DNA of 64,000 nucleotides from Aeromonas schubertii (GTDB taxonomy: Bacteria > Pseudomonadota > Gammaproteobacteria > Enterobacterales > Aeromonadaceae), in assembly GCF_000820105.1 (NCBI RefSeq), contig NZ_CDDB01000010.1, forward strand, positions 62,001-126,000, read 5' to 3'. The notes under the pieces are model-generated. The model was not told the DNA's origin and searched no databases. It saw only the letters and a list, made by a program, of their open reading frames with translations. The position numbers and the translations under genes were made by a program. Of this stretch, positions 38,212 to 46,602 are shown piece after piece. Each line of letters begins with the position of its first letter. Within the stretch, counting starts at the first letter, position 1.

Positions 38212-39370
38212 GGTGTCGTTCTCTCAGGCGATGGAGCCAGTCACCCAGGGTGCGCTCGAGATCGGCGGCCGCACTGCTGGAGGGGGAGATGAGGGAGCGC
38301 TCCTCCTCAAGCAGACCAAGATCCAGCTCCAGACCATGGCGCGCGAGCTTGGGGGCAAGCTCTGAGGCCCGACGCAACAGCTCGGCACGGGTATGCTGGT
38401 AGGCATGTTCACAGAGACGGCGACGATCCCGATAGCTGAAGACGTTGGTAAAAAACATTTCGCGATCGGCCGGTGAGGGCTCAAACAACAACACATCCGC
38501 ATCGGGGTACTGGTGGCGATAGCGGTCCATTCCGACGTGCATGCGCGAGTGAATAATGGCACGAAAGGTCTGCGCCAGTACCACCGGCAATCCGCACTCG
38601 ACCAGGCTCTCTGAGCCGACCTGGTGGCAACCGGCCAACTCCGCATCGAAGGGGACCAGGGGGTTGATGCAGAACACCAGATCGGCTCCCTCCTGCAGCG
38701 CTACCGAGGCGTGCAGCGTCTTGATGAGTGCGCCATCTACGTAATAACGCCCCTCGATAAACGACGGAGGGAAGAGACCCGGCAAGGCAGCCGACGCCTG
38801 TACCGCCGCCGAGATGGGGATGTGATCCAGCCCCGGCGTTCCGAAGGCAACGGGACGGCCGGTATCGAGCTCGGTCGCGATGACAAACAGGGGACTGCGC
38901 AGGGCACGAAAATCGTTGCTTCTGCCGGGCTTGGCAAAGAAATCGGTCAGGATCCGGTCAACCCCCTGATTATCAAACAGGCCGGCCGGGATAGATTTGG
39001 CCAGGTGCTGCATCGATTCAAACAGGGTGTGCTTCCAGGGGGTCTTGACGTAATCCCACAGGGATTCGGCCAGCAGGGCGGGAAACATCGCCAGGCGCTG
39101 GGCAAACTCGCCAAAGGCGGGGCGAAGCAGGGTTGAGGGGTCAAACAGATCGCCACTGTCGTCATTGATAAGGATGCGAGCCAGTTTGTGGGGAGGGACC
39201 CCGTTGGCCAGAATGGAGGCGATCACGGCGCCCGAGCTCACTCCCACATAACCATCGAGACGCTCCAGGCGCAGCCCGTGGATCGATTCGGCCAGGGCCA
39301 CACTGGCACCAATTTCATAGATCCCGCCGAGGGGACCACCTCCTGCCAGCGCTATCGCAATCTTGCTCAT
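38195..39370 (-). CDS. Patatin-like phospholipase
   Basis: Ser-Asp dyad lipid hydrolase. 391 residues from the ATG at 39370, chosen for GGGAGG 7 bases upstream and because MSKIAIALAGGGPLGG puts the oxyanion loop in its usual place; the frame opens 24 bases earlier. Nucleophile motif GVSSGA (about 44) and dyad Asp in VDGAL (about 215). Intracellular, no signal peptide. First gene of the operon with tetR and the TPR gene. Candidate for releasing acyl chains from granule lipid or phospholipid. Confidence 0.92.
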   Translation of the reverse strand: MSKIAIALAGGGPLGGIYEIGASVALAESIHGLRLERLDGYVGVSSGAVIASILANGVPPHKLARILINDDSGDLFDPSTLLRPAFGEFAQRLAMFPALLAESLWDYVKTPWKHTLFESMQHLAKSIPAGLFDNQGVDRILTDFFAKPGRSNDFRALRSPLFVIATELDTGRPVAFGTPGLDHIPISAAVQASAALPGLFPPSFIEGRYYVDGALIKTLHASVALQEGADLVFCINPLVPFDAELAGCHQVGSESLVECGLPVVLAQTFRAIIHSRMHVGMDRYRHQYPDADVLLFEPSPADREMFFTNVFSYRDRRRLCEHAYQHTRAELLRRASELAPKLARHGLELDLGLLEEERSLISPSSSAAADLERTLGDWLHRLRERHHDEQR

Positions 39371-39416
39371 CTCACGCCTCCCATCGCTGCTCAAATATCA
39401 ACCGATGGTTCGTTCC

Positions 39417-39452
39417 AATAAAAACCGGCCCTGGCGAGGGGCGAGGGCCGGT
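39417..39452 (-). terminator. Terminator of the phasin gene
   Basis: 9-bp stem (ACCGGCCCT / AGGGCCGGT) with an 11-base loop, followed on the minus strand by a T-rich run (39417-39424). Confidence 0.75.
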
Positions 39453-39476
39453 CTGTGTTAACGAGAGAGAAGAGCA

Positions 39477-40037
39477 TCAGGAGACGACTGCCTCATCCTT
39501 CTTGATCTCCTCCTTGGCGGGCTCAACGAGCTCCATCTCCACCACCAGATCCTTGGTCTCCTCTTTCACCGGAGCCTTCTTGGGCGGTGCCTTTTTCGGG
39601 GGAGCCTTGCGGGCAACTGGGGCCGGCTTGGCCTGGGGAGCGGCCTCTTCTTGCTCTTGTGCCTCGATCAACTGCTGTACGACCTCGGTCAGCTCGGCCA
39701 TACGCTTGGAGAGCTTGTCGATATCCTTGCGAGTCGGGATCCCCAGGCTGGCAACGGCGCGGGCCACACGCTCCTCAAACACCTGCTCCAGGCGTCCCCA
39801 GGTACCGGAGGTCTTGTCAGCCATGGCGGCAATCTTCTGATCGGCTGCATGGCGGGTCTTGGCCTGCAGGGCTTCACCTTCCTGAACCAGAGCATCGAAG
39901 ATCTTGCCACCCTCTTCGTGGGCCTTGGCATAGGCACCGAGGCCGGCCAGCCAGATCTGCTGAGTCGATTCCTTGATGGTGGAGGCGAGTTGGTTGTCGG
40001 TGACAGAGCCTGCCAACGCTTTGAGTTTCTTGGCCAT
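39477..40037 (-). CDS. Phasin family granule-associated protein (PhaI/PhaF-like)
   Basis: 186 residues. The first 100 form amphipathic helices with the phasin signature QQIWLAGLGAYAKAHEEGGK and a heptad region RKDIDKLSKRMAEL. The tail is Lys/Pro/Ala-rich (APPKKAPPKKAP), the DNA-binding-like tail of PhaF-type phasins. It should coat polyhydroxyalkanoate or lipid granules. AAGGAGAAG ribosome site. Transcribed alone; divergent from the fatty acyl-CoA reductase. Confidence 0.92.
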   Translation of the reverse strand: MAKKLKALAGSVTDNQLASTIKESTQQIWLAGLGAYAKAHEEGGKIFDALVQEGEALQAKTRHAADQKIAAMADKTSGTWGRLEQVFEERVARAVASLGIPTRKDIDKLSKRMAELTEVVQQLIEAQEQEEAAPQAKPAPVARKAPPKKAPPKKAPVKEETKDLVVEMELVEPAKEEIKKDEAVVS

Positions 40038-40081
40038 GATCTTCTCCTTGAGTATCTATTTCAACAAACGTAACGGCGATC

Positions 40082-40181
40082 ACAACATGATGATGGAATG
40101 TTGTATCTCGGCACCTTTTGCCTGCCTTTCAACACCAGTCTAGGGAGAAAAAATAGAGGGTTCTACCTAATAATGGAACCC
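40082..40181. promoter_or_regulatory. Two inverted repeats between phasin and fatty acyl-CoA reductase
   Basis: ACAACAT (40082-40088) with ATGTTGT (40098-40104), and GGGTTC (40158-40163) with GAACCC (40176-40181). They lie in the shared 263-base control region of the two divergent genes and are candidate binding sites for a phasin or TetR regulator. No clear promoter stands out. Confidence 0.45.
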
Positions 40182-40300
40182 ATCAACATCATATATGTGG
40201 CATTGGTCATGTAATAAAACTGACAATTTAAAATTGATGTAAGTCATGTTATATCTAGCGCAAGTAATGTCTTACTCAGTACGCCATGGATGTTTTCGAT

Positions 40301-42271
40301 ATGGAATATTTTGTTACCGGTGGAAGCGGCTTTATCGGCCGTCGTTTGATTAAAAAATTGCTGGAGCGTGGCGAAAGCAGAGTCTATTTCCTGATGCGCG
40401 AACAGCATAGGGAGAAACTGGAAGAGCTCTATCATTTCTGGCAGGTTGACGAACATCGCGCCATTCCTGTGTTTGGGGATCTCACCGACCCTATGCTGGG
40501 CGTCTCTTCACAGCAGTTGGAAGCCATGCGGGGGCGGGTCGATCACTTCTTCCATCTGGCCGCTATTTACGATCTCAATGCCCCGGCCGATGTCCAGGTT
40601 CGCGTCAATGTGGAGGGTACCCGTCAGGCGTTGTTGCTGGCCGAGTCACTGAAGGGGTGCCGTTTTCATCACTGCAGCTCAATTGCCGCTGCGGGTTTGT
40701 TCGATGGACTGTTCCGGGAAGACATGTTCGATGAAGCAGAGCATCTGGACATGCCTTACTTCAAGACCAAGCACGACGCCGAGGGGCTGGTTCGCGATCA
40801 CACTACCCTGGCCTGGCGCATCTACCGACCGGCCATCGTCGTCGGTGACTCTCGCACCGGCGAGATGGACAAGGTCGATGGCCCCTATTACTTCTTCAAG
40901 ATGATCCAGAAACTGCGCCGTATGTTGCCCCCCTGGATGCCGGCTCTGGGCATAGAGGGCGGTCGCATCAACGTGGTACCTGTGGACTTCGTGGTCGACG
41001 CCATGGACTATCTGGCGCACCTGGAAGGGGAGGATGGCAAGTGCTTCCACCTGACCGATCCCAACCCCATGCGTGTCGGAGACATGCTGGCCACCTTCTC
41101 CAGGGCGGCCCATGCTCCGGAGCCGGCCATTCGCATCAACGCCAGCCTCTTTAACGTGATCCCGCGCCATCTGATGACCATGTTGATGGCCCTGACACCG
41201 GTGCGGCGTATTCGTGATGCGGCCATCGAGGATCTGGGGCTTCCCAAAGACATCTTCCGCCTCATCAGTTATCCAACCCGTTTCGACAGTCGTGAGACCC
41301 TGCGTGCCCTCAAGGGGAGTGGCATCGAGGTTCCCGCACTGCATAGCTATGCCTGGCGCCTGTGGGACTATTGGGAGCGGCATCTCGATCCGGATCTCTT
41401 TATCGACCGCACCCTGCGTGGGCGGGTAGAGGGCAAGGTGGTGCTGATCAGCGGGGCTACGTCGGGGATTGGCAAGGCCACCGCCCGTCGCCTGCTCGAA
41501 GCGGGCGCCACCGTGGTGACCATAGCCCGCGATCCGGTCAAGATCGCCGAGACCCAGGCCGAGTTTGCCGAGGCGGGCTTTACCCTGCATGCCTATCAGG
41601 GGGATATCGCCAATCTGGAGGAGGCCTCAACCATCACGGCGCAGATCCTGGCCGACCACGGTCCGGTCGAGGTGCTCATCAATAATGCGGGCCGCTCCAT
41701 CCGTCGCGCCATCGAAGACTCTTTCGACCGCTTCCACGATCTCGAGCGGACCATGCAGCTCAACTACTTCGGTGCACTCAAGGTGATCATGGGGGTACTC
41801 CCCGATATGATTGAGCGCAAGCGCGGCCATATCATCAACATCTCCTCCATCGGGGTGTTGACCAATGCCCCCCGGTTCTCGGCCTATGTCTCCTCCAAGG
41901 CAGCCCTGGATGCCTGGGTGCGTACCGCCGCCTCCGAGTTTGCCGACAAGGGGGTCAACTTCTCTATCATCAACATGCCGCTGGTGAAGACCCCCATGGT
42001 GGCGCCCACCAAGGTCTATGACCAGGTCCCCATGCTGACGTCGGAAGAGGCTGCCGACATGGTGTGTGACACTATCATCAACAAGCATGTGCGACTGGCG
42101 ACCCGGCTCGGGGTCTTCGGGCAACTGGTGCATGCGGTGGCCCCCCGGGTGGCACAGGTCATCATGAACACCAGTTTTCGCACCTTCTCGGATCCCAAGG
42201 ATGGCGATCGCTCCAAGGCCAGTGCCGATCAGGCGGCCATCTCGACCCTGATCAAGGGGATCCACTTCTAA
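40301..42271 (+). CDS. Bifunctional fatty acyl-CoA reductase (two SDR domains), fatty-alcohol forming
   Basis: Reduces acyl-CoA by way of aldehyde to fatty alcohol. About 656 residues with two Rossmann domains: an extended-SDR male-sterility-like domain (TGGSGFIG at the start, HFFHLAAIYD, then GEMDKVDGPYYFFKMIQK) and a classical SDR from about 380 (SGATSGIGKA, NNAGRSIRRA, active-site YVSSKAALD). It has the size and layout of Marinobacter Maqu_2507-type enzymes. The ATG at 40301 gives the family start MEYFVTGG; 40286 is a possible start 15 bases earlier; neither has a strong ribosome site. It supplies alcohol for the WS/DGAT at 35242. Confidence 0.93.
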   Translation: MEYFVTGGSGFIGRRLIKKLLERGESRVYFLMREQHREKLEELYHFWQVDEHRAIPVFGDLTDPMLGVSSQQLEAMRGRVDHFFHLAAIYDLNAPADVQVRVNVEGTRQALLLAESLKGCRFHHCSSIAAAGLFDGLFREDMFDEAEHLDMPYFKTKHDAEGLVRDHTTLAWRIYRPAIVVGDSRTGEMDKVDGPYYFFKMIQKLRRMLPPWMPALGIEGGRINVVPVDFVVDAMDYLAHLEGEDGKCFHLTDPNPMRVGDMLATFSRAAHAPEPAIRINASLFNVIPRHLMTMLMALTPVRRIRDAAIEDLGLPKDIFRLISYPTRFDSRETLRALKGSGIEVPALHSYAWRLWDYWERHLDPDLFIDRTLRGRVEGKVVLISGATSGIGKATARRLLEAGATVVTIARDPVKIAETQAEFAEAGFTLHAYQGDIANLEEASTITAQILADHGPVEVLINNAGRSIRRAIEDSFDRFHDLERTMQLNYFGALKVIMGVLPDMIERKRGHIINISSIGVLTNAPRFSAYVSSKAALDAWVRTAASEFADKGVNFSIINMPLVKTPMVAPTKVYDQVPMLTSEEAADMVCDTIINKHVRLATRLGVFGQLVHAVAPRVAQVIMNTSFRTFSDPKDGDRSKASADQAAISTLIKGIHF

Positions 42272-42294
42272 CGAGAGGGAAGTGATGAGTGAGC

Positions 42295-42324
42295 AGAGGG
42301 CCTGAGATCAGGCCCTCTCTTTTT
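42295..42324 (+). terminator. Terminator of the fatty acyl-CoA reductase gene
   Basis: Perfect 11-bp stem (AGAGGGCCTGA / TCAGGCCCTCT) with a GA loop, then C and five T. Its right arm contains the stop codon of the convergent hydrolase gene (42308). Confidence 0.88.
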
Positions 42325-43210
42325 GTGGCTCGGAGTCGGCAAGTGATGCCTCGATAAGGGTCGTCAGCACGGGCAGATAGAGAAGGCTCAGATGGCCGAC
42401 CCCGACCAGAGGCACATCCTCCAGACCCGCCATATGCTGACGGTCCTGGGGCATGACGAAGTTGTCATGGGTGGTGCGAACCGACACCCCCGTAACAGGA
42501 ATAGGCATGGCGGCGAAGCGTTGCAACCAACCCGATCCGGGCTCCATCTCTCGGGCGTTGTCTCCAATCCCCAAGTTGGCGAGCTCACTCCCCTGATGGG
42601 GCGTCGCCAGGGTCACGAGGCGATCCACCTTGCCGGCACCATGCAGCGCCAGATAGTCGCGGCAGACCAGGCCCCCCATACTATGCCCAATGAGCGTCAC
42701 CCGAGTGGCTCCCGTTGCAATGAGAACCGCGTCGATGCGTCGCGCCAGCTGGGGCACCATGTCGTCGATATGGCCAAAGGGAGGGGTCAGCGAGAGGGTC
42801 GCCACCACGTGCCCCCGTCTCTCGAGCCTGCGTACCAGAGGCAGCCAGATCCCCCGGTTGCAACCATAGCCGTGAACCAGCAGCAGTGGGCGTCGACACG
42901 GGGCCATCCGGTCGTGCCTCATCAAGACGGTTTCAAAGGGAATGAGCCAGTTGAAGGTGAGGATATAGGCGTAGAGCTCGAACCCTATCATCCATAGCCA
43001 CCCCCTCACCCCAAGCGGCGGTGCCGGCGAGGCAAAGAAGCGGGAGAAGCCCCAGGTAGCCAGCACTACCATGACTCTCAACACCAGTTGAACCAGGAGC
43101 ACAAAGAGCACGCTACCTGCCAGACCCAGACCAAAGAGCAGGTGCCCCAAGGCCCCAAACATTACCACTTCGACAAGCAGCAGCAGCTGCATCTGCCGGT
43201 TCATCGTCAC
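42308..43210 (-). CDS. Membrane-anchored alpha/beta hydrolase (lipase-like)
   Basis: 300 residues. Two membrane helices in the first 60 residues, then the hydrolase fold: LLLVHGYGCNRGIW oxyanion region (about 109), nucleophile elbow LIGHSMGGLV (about 173), LATPHQGSELA as in triacylglycerol lipases and a C-terminal GVGHLSLLY with the catalytic His. Active-site side cannot be told with certainty. It overlaps the phosphatase gene by 4 bases at 43207-43210, so it is the last gene of the SLBB-CpsD-phosphatase transcript, yet it also borders the wax-ester genes. Confidence 0.87.
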   Translation of the reverse strand: MTMNRQMQLLLLVEVVMFGALGHLLFGLGLAGSVLFVLLVQLVLRVMVVLATWGFSRFFASPAPPLGVRGWLWMIGFELYAYILTFNWLIPFETVLMRHDRMAPCRRPLLLVHGYGCNRGIWLPLVRRLERRGHVVATLSLTPPFGHIDDMVPQLARRIDAVLIATGATRVTLIGHSMGGLVCRDYLALHGAGKVDRLVTLATPHQGSELANLGIGDNAREMEPGSGWLQRFAAMPIPVTGVSVRTTHDNFVMPQDRQHMAGLEDVPLVGVGHLSLLYLPVLTTLIEASLADSEPQKERA

Positions 43211-44706
43211 TGTGTTGCCTCCAGCAGGATAAGCGTCATGTCATCATCGGGCCCATTTGGATGGCGGGCATCAAACCAGGTGAGCAGTCGCTCGGCCGCC
43301 GACTCGAGCGGCAGTGGTGCCAACTCGGCCAGCACGGCGTCGAGTTCGCGCTCCACGCCGCCGCCACCATCGCGGGCCTCGATGAGGCCGTCTGTCATCA
43401 GCAGCAATCGCTCCCCGGGTTGCAGCTGAACCCGCCACTCCCGATACCCCCCCTGTGGCAGCAGGCCCGGCAGAGGGCCGATTTCACCTTCGGGAGCCGC
43501 CCCCGCCACCGTAATACGCCAGGGGAGGGGATGGCCCGCACTGGCCCAGCAGCACGCTCCACCAGGCTCGAGCCTCACCATCACCCCCGTGATGAGTGCC
43601 GCCCCCAGGGTGGGATCGTCGCGCACGATGCGGGAGAGATGCTCCAGCAGCATCGCCGGGGCCTGAACCTCTTGGGAGAGGAGCAGGCCACGCAGATAAC
43701 CGGCATAGGCGTGGGCAAAAAACTTGGCCACCTCATCGTGTCCCATCACATCCCCAAGCCAGAGCAGGGAGCCACTACAGAGCAGCAGATCACCGCCTCC
43801 CCGGGAGGCGTTACGGGTTCGAAGGGTCCCATGCCACCCTATGGGAAGCGGCCCCAACTCAGGCCTCAGGGCTGCGGTATAGCGGCGATCCAGGGTATCT
43901 CCCCACTGCTGCTGCAACTGTCCGGCGCGCTTGAGTACCCTGTCTACGGTGCGCAGCAGGATCCGTTTATCCACCGGCTTGGTCAACAGATCGTCGATCC
44001 CGAGTGCACTGACCCTGCTCTGGGTCTCCTCATCCCCATGGCCGGTGAGAAAGATGAAGGGGATGACGCCGGTCGAGGCCTCTCGCATCAAACGGCGACG
44101 GAAGGTAATCCCGTCAGTGCCCTCCATCTCGATATCCGATAGCACCAGGTCGACCCGGCAACCCTCACCATCCGAGGGGTTGATGAGACCAAGCGCCACG
44201 TCGGGGGAGGAGACCGCTATCACCTGATAGTGCTCCTTCAGATAATTTTCGAGCAGTACCCGGGTCGCCCTGTCGTCGTCAATCACCAGCAGGGTCGGGC
44301 GCACCGAATCCAGCACACCTTGCCGTCTCAAGACCAGTCGATTGAGCCCGTCATGAACCTCGCTGGAGAGCTCGTCGAAGAGCGACGACAGAAGCAGCAG
44401 GCCATATCCCCCTTCGGCCACACCGGGATGATGTACGGGACCAAGGGGTGCAGGCGCCCCCCCATCATCAGCCAACTCCAGCACGAGGGCATTCCCTTGC
44501 TGACGCAACGTGAGGTGTAATCGGGTCGCCGCCGGCCGGGTGTGGCGTACCACGTTGGTGGCCGCCTCACTGAGGCCCAGCAGCCAGCGATCCTGCTCGC
44601 GGCTCTCAAGCCCCAATTGTTCGAGACGCAGCATAAGTCCTCGGCGCAGGGCGCGAACGCCCTCCAGAGTGGCCGACTCGGAGAGTTGAAGCAGGTTCCT
44701 TTCCAT
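43207..44706 (-). CDS. Three-part regulator: HATPase (RsbW-like), receiver and PP2C/SpoIIE phosphatase
   Basis: 499 residues from the ATG at 44706 (TAAGATG couples it to the preceding stop; the longer frame to 44844 is antisense). Domain order: anti-sigma-kinase-type HATPase (about 10-120, LLGLSEAATNVVRH), response-regulator receiver (about 137-255, acceptor Asp in LVLSDIEMEG) and a serine phosphatase (about 290-497, WLGDVMGHDE and GPDDDMTLILL). This is the layout of a partner-switching controller. No antagonist STAS protein is next to it. It probably controls exopolysaccharide output, by context. Confidence 0.9.
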   Translation of the reverse strand: MERNLLQLSESATLEGVRALRRGLMLRLEQLGLESREQDRWLLGLSEAATNVVRHTRPAATRLHLTLRQQGNALVLELADDGGAPAPLGPVHHPGVAEGGYGLLLLSSLFDELSSEVHDGLNRLVLRRQGVLDSVRPTLLVIDDDRATRVLLENYLKEHYQVIAVSSPDVALGLINPSDGEGCRVDLVLSDIEMEGTDGITFRRRLMREASTGVIPFIFLTGHGDEETQSRVSALGIDDLLTKPVDKRILLRTVDRVLKRAGQLQQQWGDTLDRRYTAALRPELGPLPIGWHGTLRTRNASRGGGDLLLCSGSLLWLGDVMGHDEVAKFFAHAYAGYLRGLLLSQEVQAPAMLLEHLSRIVRDDPTLGAALITGVMVRLEPGGACCWASAGHPLPWRITVAGAAPEGEIGPLPGLLPQGGYREWRVQLQPGERLLLMTDGLIEARDGGGGVERELDAVLAELAPLPLESAAERLLTWFDARHPNGPDDDMTLILLEATQ

Positions 44707-44707
44707 C

Positions 44708-45382
44708 TTAGAGGGACATATTGAGCAGGGGGGTGCGACGCAGCCACCCCTCGAGACGACGCAGGGGAAGCCAGCGTCGCCAGGGAGCCAGGGCGGTGAG
44801 AAGCTGCTCTCGCAGTGTTGGCGTGTGGCGATCGTTGTAGACACATCCCAGCAACCTGGCCTCTCTGGCGCGCAGGCGACTCACTGCCGTTTCTACCTGG
44901 TGCGCCGGGGTGACACCGCACAGCACGACCATCAGGCAGGCCTCACAGAAGGCACAGATCTGCTCCGCCGGCAGGTTGCCGTGATTGACGGCATTGAGCG
45001 GGGAGGTATCGACCAGCACCACGTCATACTCCTTGAGCCAGCCACCCAGCAGCCCCTCGACGGCTTCACGGCGACGGAAGGGAAGCAAATTCTGGCTCGG
45101 AGCCGGCATCAGGGAGAGGCGCTCCTCTTGCAGCAGGGGGGAGGGGGGGGCATCCGGGCTCCAGGGTAGCGGCGCCTCGCTCAGGCCATGGTGATGCAGA
45201 TCGAAATCCACCAGCAGGGTACGCAATCCATCCACGGCGGCACGGCGGGCCAGTGCCCGGCACAGACTGGTGGTACCTTCACCGCCACAGGCGGAGGTGA
45301 TCGCCAGGGTACGTATCCCGCTGCTGAGGGTCGCGGCGTAGATGCGTTCAAGTTCCAGGTAGTGAACCGGTATGCCCATCAC
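44708..45382 (-). CDS. CpsD/BY-kinase-like P-loop protein with altered Walker A
   Basis: 224 residues of the tyrosine autokinase/ParA-like fold that goes with Wzz proteins in polysaccharide export. Walker A region reads SACGGEGTTSL (31-41) with no lysine where BY-kinases have GEGKS/T; Walker A' is LLVDFDLHHHG and Walker B DVVLVDTSPL. No C-terminal tyrosine cluster. It may be an inactive relative or a clade with a different nucleotide loop. The start at 45382 or 45379 overlaps the SLBB stop. Regulatory partner of the Wzz-like protein at 51820 by analogy. Confidence 0.78.
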   Translation of the reverse strand: MMGIPVHYLELERIYAATLSSGIRTLAITSACGGEGTTSLCRALARRAAVDGLRTLLVDFDLHHHGLSEAPLPWSPDAPPSPLLQEERLSLMPAPSQNLLPFRRREAVEGLLGGWLKEYDVVLVDTSPLNAVNHGNLPAEQICAFCEACLMVVLCGVTPAHQVETAVSRLRAREARLLGCVYNDRHTPTLREQLLTALAPWRRWLPLRRLEGWLRRTPLLNMSL

Positions 45383-46602
45383 AGACTCCCTATCAACACG
45401 GCCACCGACAAGGTGGTGGCGATATCACGCATGCCATCCATGAAGATGGCCCACCCACTGCTCTTGGCATCGGGGATAAAGACCGTGTCCCCGGCACGCA
45501 GTAGCGGCAACCGGGAAAAGTCCGGCTCCCGCACAAACCCGTCGAGATCGAAACTGCGAGCCTGATCCCCCTCGGCACTGCTGGCCTGATTCACCACTAT
45601 GATGTTCTTGATATAGGCAGTACTGGTAGGCCCCCCCGCCTCGGCCAACAGATCGAGCAATGTCATGGCGCTGGTGAAGCGGTAGCGGCCCGGCCTGGCG
45701 ATGGCACCGAGTACGCGAACCGTCTCCTCCTTGGGCTCATCAATCCAGGGGCGATTCTTTTCGGGGATATAGATGGAGTCTCCCACCACCACCCGGGGGA
45801 GCAGCGTCTCGTCACCGGTTTCGAAATAGCGCGAGAGATCGAGGCGGCTCACCCTGGCCCGGGTTCCATCCCGATGGGCGATCCGCACGTTGCGCAGATC
45901 CGCATTGGCGGTGGGCCCGTCGGCTGCCGACAGAATGTCGAGAAACCCCATCTGATCGTTAAAGGCGTAGCGGCCGGGGGCCCCGACCTGACCAAACACA
46001 TAGATAGAGCTCTGGGGCGATTGCCGTACCCACTGGGACTTGTTGTCGCTGGGGTCGGTGGGCAGTTCGGGGATCATGATGGTGTAGCCGGCCCGAACCT
46101 TTGGCAGGGCACCCAGATCGCCGCCCTGATGGAGGAAGTGGTCCAGATCAAACAGGGTCGGGTTGGCGCGGCTTCCCTGTTTTTCCAGGATCTGCACCTT
46201 GGCAATATCGGCCCGTTCGTTGGGGCCTCCCGCATGAGCCAACAGATCGAGCAGGCTCATCTCGTCTGACCATTCGTAGCGACCCGGCAGGCGCACGGCC
46301 CCGAGCACCATGACGGCGCGTCCGGGCGCGACCTTGAGCCAGGACTTCTCGTTGATGTCGGTCTTCTCGGGAATGAAGATGGCGTCGCCGGGCTGCACCT
46401 TGGGCAGGGACGCAGAGAGCCCCTCCGTGTAGCCTTGCAGGTCAAAGGCCTCGACCCGGCCGTTGCTGCGCAGCAGCCGGATCTGGCGACTCTCGGCATA
46501 ACGGGTCGGCCCTCCTGCATTGGCCAGGATATCGAGAAAGGTATCGCCCTCTTTCCCCTCATAGGCCCCCGGTTTGAACACCTCTCCCATGATATAGAGC
46601 GT
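45379..46602 (-). CDS. SLBB-domain polysaccharide export protein, 5' end missing
   Basis: Authentic coding runs from about 46602 to the stop. It has several SLBB-type repeats, each with a GxVxxPGxY start ([40 protein letters not shown]) and ending in FIPE/YIPE, plus a final hydrophobic stretch. Such proteins are outer-membrane/periplasmic Wza-like exporters. The expected signal peptide and poly-export domain are absent: upstream of about 46602 the frame only continues as antisense of the kinase gene. The first in-frame ATG in real sequence is at 46590 (MGEVFKPG), with no export signal. So this copy is likely nonfunctional or misassembled. Confidence 0.75.
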   Translation of the reverse strand, partial: TLYIMGEVFKPGAYEGKEGDTFLDILANAGGPTRYAESRQIRLLRSNGRVEAFDLQGYTEGLSASLPKVQPGDAIFIPEKTDINEKSWLKVAPGRAVMVLGAVRLPGRYEWSDEMSLLDLLAHAGGPNERADIAKVQILEKQGSRANPTLFDLDHFLHQGGDLGALPKVRAGYTIMIPELPTDPSDNKSQWVRQSPQSSIYVFGQVGAPGRYAFNDQMGFLDILSAADGPTANADLRNVRIAHRDGTRARVSRLDLSRYFETGDETLLPRVVVGDSIYIPEKNRPWIDEPKEETVRVLGAIARPGRYRFTSAMTLLDLLAEAGGPTSTAYIKNIIVVNQASSAEGDQARSFDLDGFVREPDFSRLPLLRAGDTVFIPDAKSSGWAIFMDGMRDIATTLSVAVLIGSL

